Shown here: piece by piece, positions 19,416 through 29,043 of the stretch
How the letters are laid out: each line of letters begins with the position of its first letter
Position numbering within the stretch: position 1 is the stretch's first letter
Assembly: GCA_017307855.1 (NCBI GenBank)
Contig: JAFKGD010000013.1
Location: 248,001 to 312,000, forward strand
Length of the DNA: 64,000 nt
Reading direction: 5' to 3'
Source: Burkholderiales bacterium
GTDB taxonomy: Bacteria > Pseudomonadota > Gammaproteobacteria > Burkholderiales > Burkholderiaceae_C
Translations under genes and position numbers: made by a program
Notes under the pieces: model-generated
Databases searched by the model: none
What the model was told of the DNA's origin: nothing
What the model saw: only the letters and a program-made list of their open reading frames with translations

Positions 19416-20711
19416 ATGGTTCCCCATCTCGTCACCGCCCTCACCGGCCCCATCAACGAACTCGAACAGCGCATCCTCGAGTCCATGCCGGCCATCGAGC
19501 GCTGGTTCCGGCTGGAATGGATGGAGCACACGCCGCCGTTCTACAGCTCGGTCGACATCCGCAACGCCGGCTTCAAGCTTGCACCGGTCGACACCAACCT
19601 GTTCCCCGGCGGCTGGAACAACCTCACGCCCGAGATGCTGCCGCTGGCGGTGCAGGCGGCGATGGCGGCCATCGAGAAGATCTGCCCCGAAGCGCGCAAC
19701 CTGCTGGTGATCCCCGAAAACCATACGCGCAACACCTTCTACCTGGCCAACCTGGCGCAGCTGGCGCGCATCTTCCACATGGCCGGGCTCAACGTGCGCA
19801 TCGGCTCGATCAGCCCCGAGATCAAGAAGACCACGAAGATCGAACTGCCGGGCGGCGAGACGCTGACCATCGAGCCCGTGGTGCGCAGCAAGCGCCGCCT
19901 GGGCCTGAAGGATTTCGATCCTTGCACCATCCTGCTCAACAACGACCTCTCGGCCGGCATTCCCGGCATCCTGGAGGACATCCACGAGCAGTACCTGCTG
20001 CCGCCGCCCCACGCAGGCTGGCCGGTGCGCCGCAAGAGCACGCACTTCAAGGTCTACGAAGAGGTTTCCAAGCGCTTCGGCAAGATGCTGGGCATCGATC
20101 CGTGGCTCATCAATCCGATGTTCAGCCACTGCGGCCAGGTCGATTTCGCCGAAGGCACAGGGATGGACTGCCTTCAGACCAACGTCGACGCGCTGCTGGG
20201 CAAGATCCGCCGCAAGTACAAGGAATACGGCATCAACGAGAAGCCGTTCGTGGTGGTGAAGGCCGACAACGGCACCTACGGCATGGGCATTATGACCGTG
20301 CGCGACGTCAAGGATCTGGACGCGCTGAACCGCAAGTCGCGCAACAAGATGGCGGTGATCAAGGATGGCCAGCCGGTCACCGAAGTCATCATCCAGGAGG
20401 GTGTGCTGACCAACGAGCGCATGAACGACGCCGTGGCCGAGCCGGTGGTCTACATGATGGACCGCTACGTGGTGGGCGGCTTCTATCGCGTGCATGCCGA
20501 ACGCGGGGTGGACGAAAACCTCAACGCGCCGGGCGCGCACTTCGTCCCGCTGGCCTTCTCCGAGAGCACCCGCCTTCCGCAGCCGGGCATGAAGCCGGGC
20601 GCCAGCGCGCCCAACCGCTTCTACATGTACGGCGTGATCGGCCGGCTGGCCATGCTGGCGGCCAGCTACGAACTCGAAGCCACCGACCCCGACCGCGAGG
20701 TCTACGAATAA
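19416..20711 (+). CDS. gshA: Glutamate--cysteine ligase (betaproteobacterial type)
   Basis: 431 aa. It makes gamma-glutamylcysteine, the first step of glutathione synthesis. It resembles the Acidithiobacillus/Burkholderiales form rather than the E. coli GshA fold: FRLEWMEHTPPFYSSVDIRNAGFK, PENHTRNTFYLANLA, VVVKADNGTYGMGIMTVRD. The start at 19416 begins this alignment. TACAAT at 19362-19367 is a -10 candidate. gshB, often next, is absent here; kup follows instead. Two hairpins follow the stop. Confidence 0.9.
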   Translation: MVPHLVTALTGPINELEQRILESMPAIERWFRLEWMEHTPPFYSSVDIRNAGFKLAPVDTNLFPGGWNNLTPEMLPLAVQAAMAAIEKICPEARNLLVIPENHTRNTFYLANLAQLARIFHMAGLNVRIGSISPEIKKTTKIELPGGETLTIEPVVRSKRRLGLKDFDPCTILLNNDLSAGIPGILEDIHEQYLLPPPHAGWPVRRKSTHFKVYEEVSKRFGKMLGIDPWLINPMFSHCGQVDFAEGTGMDCLQTNVDALLGKIRRKYKEYGINEKPFVVVKADNGTYGMGIMTVRDVKDLDALNRKSRNKMAVIKDGQPVTEVIIQEGVLTNERMNDAVAEPVVYMMDRYVVGGFYRVHAERGVDENLNAPGAHFVPLAFSESTRLPQPGMKPGASAPNRFYMYGVIGRLAMLAASYELEATDPDREVYE

Positions 20712-20727
20712 GGCCGACGCGGCGCAC

Positions 20728-20760
20728 ACTGGGTGCAAACCCAGTTGTTGCGCTGCAACA
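20728..20760 (+). terminator. Tandem stem-loops after gshA
   Basis: First stem ACTGGGT/ACCCAGT (20728-20745) closes a GCAA tetraloop. The second, TGTTGC/GCAACA (20746-20760), follows directly. Both are perfect and lie 17 bases after the gshA stop. There is no long T-run. Confidence 0.6.
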
Positions 20761-20853
20761 TGACCAATGCCCGATGCGCGCGCCGGGCGCCCGGGCGGCG
20801 CACAATAGCGGGCCCATGACAAGCGCCCGGCCCCTTGGCTTCCGGGTTTCTGT

Positions 20854-22725
20854 GTGTCTTCTGCATCCAGATCGTCCCTCGCCGCGCTGACGCTCGGCGC
20901 CATCGGCATCGTCTACGGCGACATCGGCACGAGTCCGCTGTACGCCGTCAAGGAAGTCTTCGCCGAAGGGCGTGTTCCATTCACGCCGCAGAACGTCTAC
21001 GGCATTCTTTCCATGTTCTTCTGGACGCTCACGGTCATCGTGTCGTTCAAGTACGTGACCCTGGTGCTGCGCGCCGACAACAACGGTGAAGGCGGCCTGG
21101 TGGCCATGCTGGCATTGGCTTCGCAGGCGGTGAAGGACAAGCCCCGGCTGCGCGGCGTGCTGCTGGGTATCGGGATCTTCGGCACGGCGCTGTTCTATGG
21201 CGACGGCGTGATCACGCCGGCGATTTCGGTGCTGTCGGCGATGGAGGGGCTGGAGTTGGTGTCGCACCGCTTCCATCACGCCATCATCCCGCTCACGCTC
21301 GTGGTGCTCACGGGCATCTTCTGGATCCAGAAGCACGGCACCAGTGGCATCGGCCGCTTCTTCGGGCCGGTGATGGTGTTCTGGTTCCTGGTGCTGGGAT
21401 TCATCGGCGGGCTCCAGATCCTGCGGCAACCCGAGATCCTGCTGGCGCTCAACCCGGTGTACGCGCTGGGCTTCGTCTGGCACCACCCGCTGCTTACCTT
21501 CATGATCCTGGGCGCGCTGGTGCTGTGCGTCACCGGCGCCGAGGCGCTCTATGCCGACATGGGCCACTTCGGCAAGCGGCCGATCCGCGTGGCGTGGTTC
21601 GCCATCGTCATGCCGGCGCTCACGCTCAACTATTTCGGCCAGGGCGCGCTGCTGCTGGCCCGGCCGGACGCCGTGCAGAACCCCTTCTACCTGATGGTGC
21701 CGGAGTGGGCGCTGGTGCCCATGGTGCTGCTGTCCACCGTGGCCACCATCATCGCGTCGCAGGCGCTGATCTCCGGCGCTTTCAGCGTCACCAAGCAGGT
21801 CATCCAGCTGGGCTATCTGCCGCGCCTGCGCGTGCTGCACACCAGCGTGCAGCAGACCGGCCAGATCTACATCCCGTTCGTGAACTGGGGCCTGTTCGCG
21901 CTGATCGTGCTGGCCGTGATGATGTTCAAGAACTCGGGCAACCTGGCGCATGCCTACGGCATCGCGGTATGCGCGGTGATGGTCATCACCACGGTGCTCA
22001 CGTTCTTCGTCATCCGCTACAGCTGGCGCCTGCCGCTGGCGCTGTGTGTGGCGGCCACCGGCATGTTCTTCATGATCGACCTGGCGTTCTTCAGCTCGGC
22101 CATGCTCAAGGTGGTGGATGGCGGCTGGTTCCCGCTGCTCATCGGCTTCGGCATTTTCACGCTGATGATGACCTGGCGCGAAGGCCGCCAGCTGCTCAAC
22201 GACAAGCTGCGCGCCGACGCCATCGAGCTGCCGGGCTTCCTCGAGGCGGTGTTCGCCGTGCCGCCCACGCGGGTCGAGGGCACGGCCGTGTTCCTGACGG
22301 CCGAGCTGGGCATCGTGCCGAACGCGCTCTTGCACAACCTCAAGCACAACAAGGTGCTGCACGAGCAGAACCTCTTCGTCACCATCCGCAATCACGAAGT
22401 GCCATGGATCGGCCTGGAGCGGCGGCTCGAGATCGAGTCGCTGGGCCACGACTGTTGGCAGGTGGTGGTGAACTACGGCTTCAAGAACGAGCCCGACCTG
22501 CCGCGCGCACTCGAGCAGATGCGGCTGCGCGGCTGCAGCATGGAGCCCATGACGACCAGCTACTTCCTGTCGCGGGACGTGGTCGTGCCCACCATCGGTG
22601 CAGGCATGGCGCCCTGGCGCGAGAAGCTGTTCGCGCAGATGCACCACAACGCCAGCGCGGCGGCCGAATTCCTGCACCTGCCCAGCAATGCGGTGGTGGA
22701 GCTGGGCAGCAAGATCGAGATTTAG
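20854..22725 (+). CDS. kup: Low-affinity potassium transporter Kup
   Basis: 623 aa K+ uptake permease (KUP/HAK/KT family). It has about twelve N-terminal membrane helices and a cytoplasmic tail from about residue 430. Signatures are [17 protein letters not shown] near the N-terminus, [17 protein letters not shown] and [13 protein letters not shown]. The start is GTG at 20854; an ATG at 20817 is out of frame. EIIA-Ntr (ptsN, in this window) is known to affect potassium transport in E. coli, though a direct link here is only inference. Confidence 0.95.
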   Translation: MSSASRSSLAALTLGAIGIVYGDIGTSPLYAVKEVFAEGRVPFTPQNVYGILSMFFWTLTVIVSFKYVTLVLRADNNGEGGLVAMLALASQAVKDKPRLRGVLLGIGIFGTALFYGDGVITPAISVLSAMEGLELVSHRFHHAIIPLTLVVLTGIFWIQKHGTSGIGRFFGPVMVFWFLVLGFIGGLQILRQPEILLALNPVYALGFVWHHPLLTFMILGALVLCVTGAEALYADMGHFGKRPIRVAWFAIVMPALTLNYFGQGALLLARPDAVQNPFYLMVPEWALVPMVLLSTVATIIASQALISGAFSVTKQVIQLGYLPRLRVLHTSVQQTGQIYIPFVNWGLFALIVLAVMMFKNSGNLAHAYGIAVCAVMVITTVLTFFVIRYSWRLPLALCVAATGMFFMIDLAFFSSAMLKVVDGGWFPLLIGFGIFTLMMTWREGRQLLNDKLRADAIELPGFLEAVFAVPPTRVEGTAVFLTAELGIVPNALLHNLKHNKVLHEQNLFVTIRNHEVPWIGLERRLEIESLGHDCWQVVVNYGFKNEPDLPRALEQMRLRGCSMEPMTTSYFLSRDVVVPTIGAGMAPWREKLFAQMHHNASAAAEFLHLPSNAVVELGSKIEI

Positions 22726-22785
22726 TCCTACGGGGCAGGCCGGTGGCCGACGCGAGACTGATGAACTCATTCACAGGAGCGCGCC

Positions 22786-23043
22786 ATGAGCAGCAGCAAG
22801 GGCAAGACCCCCGACGGCCACGACAGTGGCGACGCCCGTCCGCGCAAGGACGGCGAATCGGCTCCGCGCCTGCCCCACGAACATGACCAGTCGGCCGACA
22901 GCCAGGTCGATCGCCAGCCCGTGGATCAGGGTCGCGCCGAAAAGGCACACGACGACATCGAGCGCGGTGTCGTCGACACCGACAAGGGGCCGGTGATCGA
23001 TCAGGTCTACGACAAGGTGCGCAAGAGTTCGCCCGACGTCTGA
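22786..23043 (+). CDS. Small hydrophilic hypothetical protein
   Basis: 85 aa, very rich in Asp, Lys, Arg, Gln and His, with no hydrophobic segment and no cysteine. The composition suggests a disordered, soluble protein. It has a GGAG ribosome site, 60 bases after kup, and ends just before the converging rpe gene. I do not recognise a family. Codon use and spacing look like a real gene. Confidence 0.6.
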   Translation: MSSSKGKTPDGHDSGDARPRKDGESAPRLPHEHDQSADSQVDRQPVDQGRAEKAHDDIERGVVDTDKGPVIDQVYDKVRKSSPDV

Positions 23044-23048
23044 TGCGG

Positions 23049-23741
23049 TCAGGCCAGCGCCGCGCGCATCTGGCTGATCACGCCCGCGTAATCGGGCTTG
23101 CCGAAGATGGCGCTGCCGGCCACGTAGGTATCCGCGCCTGCGTCGGCCACGCGGCGGATGTTGTCGGCCTTGATGCCGCCATCCACTTCCAGCCGGATGT
23201 CCCGGCCACTGGAGTCGATGCGCCGGCGCACGGCCTCGATCTTGCGCAGGGCCGAGTCGATGAAGCTCTGGCCGCCGAAGCCGGGGTTCACGCTCATGAT
23301 GAGGATGAGGTCGATGTCATCGATCACCCAGTCCAGCACGTCCAGCGGCGCGGCCGGGTTGAACACCAGGCCCGGCTTCACGCCCTTGGCACGGATCGCC
23401 TGGATGCTGCGGTGCACGTGCGGCGAGGCGTCGGGATGGAAGCTGATGTAGTCGGCGCCGGCATCGGCGAAGGCGGCGGCCAGCGCATCCACGGGCTGGA
23501 TCATCAGGTGCACGTCGATCGGCACGGCACGGCCGTCGGGTGTCTTCGCATGCGGCTTGAGCGCCTGGCACACCATGGGGCCGAACGTGAGGTTGGGCAC
23601 GTAGTGGTTGTCCATGACGTCGAAATGGATCCAGTCGGCCCCGGCCGCGATGACGTTGCGCACTTCCTCGCCCAGCCGCGCGAAGTCGGCCGAGAGGATG
23701 GAAGGGGCGATGCGATGGGTTTTTGCAGGGGGCGTGCTCAT
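23049..23741 (-). CDS. rpe: Ribulose-phosphate 3-epimerase
   Basis: 230 aa TIM-barrel enzyme of the pentose phosphate pathway. Signatures are [37 protein letters not shown], the metal-binding [18 protein letters not shown] and LEVDGGI. I chose the ATG at 23741; an upstream one in the shared spacer would overlap apaG. It is divergent from apaG, with only 31 bases between the two starts, so their promoters overlap neighbouring coding sequence. Confidence 0.95.
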   Translation of the reverse strand: MSTPPAKTHRIAPSILSADFARLGEEVRNVIAAGADWIHFDVMDNHYVPNLTFGPMVCQALKPHAKTPDGRAVPIDVHLMIQPVDALAAAFADAGADYISFHPDASPHVHRSIQAIRAKGVKPGLVFNPAAPLDVLDWVIDDIDLILIMSVNPGFGGQSFIDSALRKIEAVRRRIDSSGRDIRLEVDGGIKADNIRRVADAGADTYVAGSAIFGKPDYAGVISQMRAALA

Positions 23742-23772
23742 GGCGCGGATTGTCGCAGGTAACATCCGCGCC

Positions 23773-24168
23773 ATGCCTCGCTACCAGCTCGAAGTCGCCG
23801 TGCAACCGCAGTACCTGCCCGAGCAATCGGCACCGGACGAAGGCGTCTACAGCTTCTCGTACACGATCACCATCACCAACCAGGGCGAGGCCGCGGCGCA
23901 ACTGGTGTCGCGCCACTGGGTGATCAACGATGCCGCCGGACACGGCGAAGAAGTGCGCGGCCTGGGCGTGGTGGGGCAGCAGCCGCTGATCCGGCCTGGC
24001 GAGGCTTTCCAGTACACCAGCGGTTGCCGCCTGCGCACGGCCAGCGGCACCATGCACGGCAGCTATTTCTTCGTCGCCGAGAACGGCGACCGCTTCGACG
24101 TGGAGATTCCGCTGTTCGTGCTCGAAGCGTCGGCCTCCGGCGGTGCGCCGCGCCGCGTGCTGCACTGA
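23773..24168 (+). CDS. apaG: Co2+/Mg2+ efflux protein ApaG
   Basis: 131 aa single Fn3-like ApaG/DUF525 domain. Family motifs: [46 protein letters not shown] and GTMHGSYFF. The biochemical role is poorly known; genetic work linked it to cobalt resistance. It starts 31 bases from rpe and is followed after 20 bases by the large membrane protein. Confidence 0.93.
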   Translation: MPRYQLEVAVQPQYLPEQSAPDEGVYSFSYTITITNQGEAAAQLVSRHWVINDAAGHGEEVRGLGVVGQQPLIRPGEAFQYTSGCRLRTASGTMHGSYFFVAENGDRFDVEIPLFVLEASASGGAPRRVLH

Positions 24169-24188
24169 TCTGCGCTTCTTCCTCCGAC

Positions 24189-26297
24189 ATGTCCCGTCCC
24201 CCTGACCTGCGCACCCTGCTGGCGCAGCTGGACCCGCAGGCGCCACTGGCCGAGCGCCACCTGTGGCTGATCCGGCTGTTCGACTGGATCCGCGGCGACC
24301 AGCGCTCGGTCGAGGCCGCCGTCAGCCGCGTGCGGTTGTTCCTCGACGCGGTCGATGCGCACGAAGGCGCGCGCGAGCGCCTGGCCGCCTGGTGGCAGGT
24401 GCTGGCGCGCACGGTCGACATCACCACGCTGCTGGCCGATTTCGGATTCGCGCCGCGCACGGCATTCGTGAGTGAGCTGTCCGACCGCATCCGCCGCAAG
24501 CTCCTGCCGGCCACGCCCGAAACGCAGGATGCGGCCGAGCTGTTCCGACTGGTGCTGCCGGGCGAATTCGATGCGCGTTGGCTGGCGCAGCTCGACGACG
24601 GACTGCTGGCGCGCCTGTCGCTGCTGCTGGGTGGCGGTCGTGCCGAAGGCTTCCGGCGCTGGCAGCGCATCGTGCTGGAGGCGATCACCTTCTGCACCAG
24701 CCAGGTGGTGGCCAACGGCTACGCGTCCGAGCTTCGCCTGCGCATGGGCGTGCCGGTGCCGGTCGCCGAAGCCATCGAGGCCGATCCGGTCGGCGCCGGC
24801 GGCCGCGGCACCACCGTGCCGGCGCTGCCCGAAGACCCGGCCTCGCAGGCCCAGCCCTTCCATGCGCTCACGGCCAGCCTGCAGCGGCTGCGCGCGCAGG
24901 TGCTGCGGCCCGGTGCACCCGACGATGCCGAGTTGCAGGCGGCGCTGCAGGATTTCCGCGAACGGCTCGACGCCTGCCGCCAGGCCGCCGCCTCGGTCTA
25001 CACGCACCTCGAAGACCACGGCATTTCGGTGGGCCTGGTCTTCCGCCTGCGCCAGTTGCGCGAGCGCGTGCTGCGCATCCGCGAGCTGATGGACTGCCTG
25101 GCCTCGGCCAGTGCAGCGCGCAGTGCCGCCCGGCTGATCTCGCGCCTGGTCATCGCCGGGCGCGAAGGCGCCAGCGTGCGCGCGCTGATCGCGGCCAATT
25201 CGTCGTTGCTGGCGGCCAAGGTGGCCGAGCGCAGCGCCGAGACCGGCGCCAGCTACATCACGCGCACCTGGCCCGAATACAAGGCCATGGTCCGCCGCGC
25301 GGCCGGCGGCGGTGCGCTGATGTCGATCACCACGCTGATGAAGTTCATGCTGCTGGGCCTCGGCCTGTCGGCGTTCTGGAGCGGCTTCTTCGCGGGTTTC
25401 AACTACGCGGCATCCTTCGTGGCGATCCAGCTGCTGCACCTCACGGTCGCCACCAAGCAGCCGGCCATGACGGCGCCGGCCATGGCGGCGCGCCTGAAGG
25501 GGCTGGACAAGCAGGGCGGAGTCGAGTCGTTCGTCGACCAGGTCACGCGCCTGGTGCGCACGCAGGTGGCGGCCGTGCTGGGCAACGTGATGCTGGTCGT
25601 GCCTTGCGTGCTGCTGCTGTCCTACCTCATCCTGCTGGCCACGGGCCACCCGATGATCAGCACCGCCGAGGCAGAGCACGTGCTGCATTCGCTCACCCTG
25701 CTGGGCCCCACGCTGTTCTTCGCCGCGTTCACGGGGGTGCTGCTGTTCTCGTCGAGCATCATCGCCGGGTGGGCGGAAAACTGGTTCGTGCTGCACAACC
25801 TGGACTCGGCCATGCGCTACAACCCGCGCATCACGCGTGTGCTGGGTGCGGCGCGTGCCGACCGGTGGGCCGGCTTCATGCGCAGGAACATCTCCGGCCT
25901 CACGTCCAACATATCGCTGGGCTTCATGCTCGGCCTGATTCCCGCCTTCACGCTGTTCTTCGGCGTGCCCATGGAAGTGCGCCACGTCACGCTGTCGTCC
26001 GGCCAGATCGCCGCGGCCGCGGCCGCGTACGACCTGCCGATGCTGGCTTCTCGCGAACTGCTGGTACCCATCCTCTGGTGCGCGGCCGGTGCGGCCCTGA
26101 CCGGCGTGCTTAATGTGGGCGTGAGCTTCTTCTTCGCCTTCCGCCTCGCCCTGCGCGCGCAGAACGTGAGCGGGCTCGACCGTGCCCGTATCCGCTCGGC
26201 GATCTGGGCGCGCTGGCGGCAGCGCCCGCTGTCGTTTTTCCTGCCGACGCGCGTCGGCGCGCGCGCTGCGCCACGCGACCCTTCGCAGGCTGGCTGA
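24189..26297 (+). CDS. Membrane protein of the 'site-specific recombinase' (Gcr/PF10136-like) family
   Basis: 702 aa. The N-terminal half (about 1-370) is soluble and helical. The C-terminal half has about six membrane segments, beginning near residue 375 (ISTTLMKFMLLG-like), with GFNYAASFVAIQLLHLTVATKQPAMTAPAMAARL and SLGFMLGLIPAFTLFFG. Databases call the family site-specific recombinase, but I see neither a tyrosine-recombinase R-H-R-Y set nor a serine-recombinase core, and a recombinase would not need this membrane domain. It follows apaG by 20 bases. True function unknown. Confidence 0.75.
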   Translation: MSRPPDLRTLLAQLDPQAPLAERHLWLIRLFDWIRGDQRSVEAAVSRVRLFLDAVDAHEGARERLAAWWQVLARTVDITTLLADFGFAPRTAFVSELSDRIRRKLLPATPETQDAAELFRLVLPGEFDARWLAQLDDGLLARLSLLLGGGRAEGFRRWQRIVLEAITFCTSQVVANGYASELRLRMGVPVPVAEAIEADPVGAGGRGTTVPALPEDPASQAQPFHALTASLQRLRAQVLRPGAPDDAELQAALQDFRERLDACRQAAASVYTHLEDHGISVGLVFRLRQLRERVLRIRELMDCLASASAARSAARLISRLVIAGREGASVRALIAANSSLLAAKVAERSAETGASYITRTWPEYKAMVRRAAGGGALMSITTLMKFMLLGLGLSAFWSGFFAGFNYAASFVAIQLLHLTVATKQPAMTAPAMAARLKGLDKQGGVESFVDQVTRLVRTQVAAVLGNVMLVVPCVLLLSYLILLATGHPMISTAEAEHVLHSLTLLGPTLFFAAFTGVLLFSSSIIAGWAENWFVLHNLDSAMRYNPRITRVLGAARADRWAGFMRRNISGLTSNISLGFMLGLIPAFTLFFGVPMEVRHVTLSSGQIAAAAAAYDLPMLASRELLVPILWCAAGAALTGVLNVGVSFFFAFRLALRAQNVSGLDRARIRSAIWARWRQRPLSFFLPTRVGARAAPRDPSQAG

Positions 26298-26512
26298 GCC
26301 CGCGCGCCGCGCGCCCCAAGACCCGCCCGGCAGGTCGGCCTTGTCCTACAGGGTGGCCAGGGGCCTTCGGCTACAGTCGGCTGCGTCCGCCGGCCACCCG
26401 GCGGCTCGGATCACGAGGTCGGCTGGCGCAGCCGGCGAGCCACACCAAAGGACCGGCCCCGCGCCCGTCCATCCGCCCCGGCGGATACAACTCGCGTGCA
26501 GGGAGACAGCGC

Positions 26513-27775
26513 ATGAATGAACTGATGGCCTTCTGGGCCGACTGGCTGCGGCCGTCGGCGGGCGTGCCGACCGTGCAGTGGTCGGTGCTGCTCGCGCTGG
26601 CCGCGGCGGCAGGGCACCTCGTGCAGCGCTACACCGGCCTGCCCAAGGTGATCGGCTACTCGGTCGTCGGCATGTGCGCCGGACTGCTGGGTTTTCCGGG
26701 CGCGGTCTGGCCGCTGCAGGGCATCGCTCTGTTCCTGCTCGAACTCGGCGTCGCCGTGGTGCTGTTCGAGGCGGGCGGGCGCATCCCGCTGCGCTGGTTC
26801 CGCCACAACCCGATGGTGCTGGTGCAGAGCCTGCTCGAATCGGGCCTGGCCTTTTTCTGCACGCATGCCGTGCTCCTGTGGATGGACGTGCCGGAGAACG
26901 TCGCCCTTCCCGTCGCGCTGGTGGCCATGGCCGCCTCGCCCGCCGTGCTCTCGCGCGTGGTGATGGATACGCGCGCCTCGGGTCCGGTGACCGAGCGCGC
27001 GCTCACGCTGACCACCCTGTCCACGCTCTATGCGCTGTCGCTGGGCTTCGCGCACGCGGGCCTGCTGGGCGAGAGCGAGCGCGGCATCACCGCATCGCTC
27101 TATCCGGCCGCCGTGGTGCTGGGCGTGTCGGTGGCCGTGGGCGCGCTGCTGGCCCTGGCGCTGCGGATGGCGCTGCGCGTGATGAACCCGACCAGCGAGA
27201 ACACTTCGATCCTGCTGCTGGCGCTGATCGCCGCCGCGGCGGCCACGGCGGCGCCGCTGGGCGGCTCGGCCCCGCTGGCTGCCTTGCTGGGGGGCATGCT
27301 GCTCAAACAGCTCAATCCGCGCCCGTGGTCGTGGCCGCGCCAGCTGGGCACGGCCTCCACGCTGCTGACCATGCTGATGTTCGTGCTGGTCTCCACCGTC
27401 GCCGCGCAGGCCGACTGGAGCGTGCCCGTCACCGGCGTCGTGCTGGCCGTCATCGCCGCGCGTGCCGTCGCCAAGATCGTGGGTGTGGCGCTGGCCAATC
27501 CCGGCAGCGGCGCCAGCTGGAAGCAGGCGCTCTGGACGGGCTGCGCCATGTCGCCCATGTCGTCGGTGGCGTTGCTGATCGCCTCGCAGTTCGCGGCCTC
27601 GGCGCCCGTGCTGGGGGCCGAGATCGCCCGCATCGCACTGCCCATCATCCTGCTGATGGAGGTGCTGGGCGCGGCCATCGCCACCTTCGCGCTGTACCGC
27701 GCAGGCGAGAGCTCGCGCCCCTGGCAGGTGGCGCCGCTGCCCGCCACTTCGGGAGGAGACGTCCGTGAGCCTTGA
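26513..27775 (+). CDS. CPA2-type cation/proton antiporter
   Basis: 420 aa with about twelve membrane helices, related to Kef-type K+/H+ or Na+/H+ antiporters. [21 protein letters not shown] resembles the helix 3-4 region, and the C-terminus lacks a TrkA-N regulatory domain. The ribosome site is GGGAGA. Its end overlaps ybdK by 11 bases, implying translational coupling. Ion specificity cannot be decided from sequence. Confidence 0.82.
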   Translation: MNELMAFWADWLRPSAGVPTVQWSVLLALAAAAGHLVQRYTGLPKVIGYSVVGMCAGLLGFPGAVWPLQGIALFLLELGVAVVLFEAGGRIPLRWFRHNPMVLVQSLLESGLAFFCTHAVLLWMDVPENVALPVALVAMAASPAVLSRVVMDTRASGPVTERALTLTTLSTLYALSLGFAHAGLLGESERGITASLYPAAVVLGVSVAVGALLALALRMALRVMNPTSENTSILLLALIAAAAATAAPLGGSAPLAALLGGMLLKQLNPRPWSWPRQLGTASTLLTMLMFVLVSTVAAQADWSVPVTGVVLAVIAARAVAKIVGVALANPGSGASWKQALWTGCAMSPMSSVALLIASQFAASAPVLGAEIARIALPIILLMEVLGAAIATFALYRAGESSRPWQVAPLPATSGGDVREP

Positions 27776-28886
27776 ACCGTTCCAGCAATCGAAGGCGCTG
27801 TCGCTGGGCGTCGAGCTCGAGCTGCAGCTGCTCAACACGCACGACTTCGATCTCGCGCCCTACGCCGAGGACATGCTGCGCCTGCTCGAGAAGGTGCCGC
27901 TGCCCGGCAGCGTGGTGCCCGAGATGACCTCGTCCATGATCGAGATCTCCACCGGCGTGTGCCAGTCGTCGTCGGAAGTGCTGGGCGAACTCACGCAGAT
28001 CCGCGACGCGCTGGTGAAGGCGGCCGACAAGCTCAACATCGCCGTGGCCGGTGGCGGCACGCATCCGTTCCAGCAATGGCACGAGCGGCGCATCTACGAC
28101 AAGCCGCGCTTTCGGGAGCTGTCGGAGCTTTACGGCTACCTCTCCAAGCAATTCACGATCTTCGGCCAGCACGTGCACATCGGCTGCCCCAGTGCGGATG
28201 ACGCGCTGCTCATGTTGCACCGCATGTCGCGCTACATCCCGCACTTCATCGCGCTGTCGGCCTCCAGCCCCTACGTGCAGGGGCAGGACACGGCATTCGA
28301 TTCGGCGCGGCTGAACTCGGTGTTCGCCTTCCCGCTGTCTGGCCGGGCGCCGTTCGCACTGTCGTGGAGCGAGTTCGAGCAGTACTTCCTCAAGATGACG
28401 CGCACCGGCGTGGTCAAGAGCATGAAGGACTTCTACTGGGACATCCGCCCCAAGCCCGAATACGGCACGATCGAGATCCGCGTGTTCGACACGCCGCTCA
28501 CGGTGGAGCGCGCGGCCGCGCTGGCCGGCTACGTGCAGTCGCTGGGCGCGTGGTTCCTGCGCGCCCAGCCCTTCATGCCCGACGAGGACGACTACCTCGT
28601 CTACACCTACAACCGTTTCCAGGCCTGCCGTTTCGGGCTCGAGGCCGTCTATGTCGATCCGGCGACAGGCGAGCACATGCCGCTGCGCGACCACATCCTG
28701 CTGACCATGCGCGAAATAGAGCGCGACGCCGAGGTGATGGGCGCCGCTGCCGCCGTGCACCTGCTGCGCGGCAGCGTCGATCGCGCACACAACGACTCGC
28801 GCTGGCTGCGCGAGCAGCAGTACGAGGCGCGTCTTCTCGCTGAAGTCAGCCGCCAGTCCGCACTGCGCTTCAGGGGGAGTTCCTAG
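27765..28886 (+). CDS. YbdK-type carboxylate-amine ligase
   Basis: 373 aa member of the glutamate-cysteine ligase 2 family; E. coli YbdK has weak glutamate-cysteine ligase activity. Motifs: [12 protein letters not shown] near the N-terminus, [24 protein letters not shown], and [20 protein letters not shown]. The start is GTG with GGAGGA just upstream, inside the end of the antiporter gene. It is the second glutamate-cysteine ligase-like gene in the window after gshA. The true substrate is unproven. Confidence 0.88.
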   Translation: MSLEPFQQSKALSLGVELELQLLNTHDFDLAPYAEDMLRLLEKVPLPGSVVPEMTSSMIEISTGVCQSSSEVLGELTQIRDALVKAADKLNIAVAGGGTHPFQQWHERRIYDKPRFRELSELYGYLSKQFTIFGQHVHIGCPSADDALLMLHRMSRYIPHFIALSASSPYVQGQDTAFDSARLNSVFAFPLSGRAPFALSWSEFEQYFLKMTRTGVVKSMKDFYWDIRPKPEYGTIEIRVFDTPLTVERAAALAGYVQSLGAWFLRAQPFMPDEDDYLVYTYNRFQACRFGLEAVYVDPATGEHMPLRDHILLTMREIERDAEVMGAAAAVHLLRGSVDRAHNDSRWLREQQYEARLLAEVSRQSALRFRGSS

Positions 28887-28894
28887 CCCACACC

Positions 28895-28986
28895 CAGGCT
28901 GCCCTTGCTTCGCCAGGTCCGCCTCTCCCGTTCGATGGGGCGACACCGGTGGCCCGGCGAAGCCGGTTCCACGGTGTCCTGGCCTC
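28895..28986. repeat. Dispersed extragenic repeat, copy 2 (inverted)
   Basis: Located between ybdK and thiL. GGCCCGGCGAAGCCGGTTCC at 28951-28970 is the exact reverse complement of 4580-4599. The neighbouring bases (GTGTCGCCCC, GGGAGAGGCGG, GGGTGTGG on the reverse strand) also resemble copy 1. Confidence 0.65.
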
Positions 28987-29043
28987 GATCGCACGGCGCG
29001 CAGCTTGCGTTCGGTGGTGACTTTGTGGCGCTATCCTCGACGG

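Noticed and set aside
24189..26297. Mobile element marked by a site-specific recombinase
   Set aside because: Despite the family name there are no att-like repeats, no flanking tRNA and no recombinase active-site pattern; the gene is among core genes.
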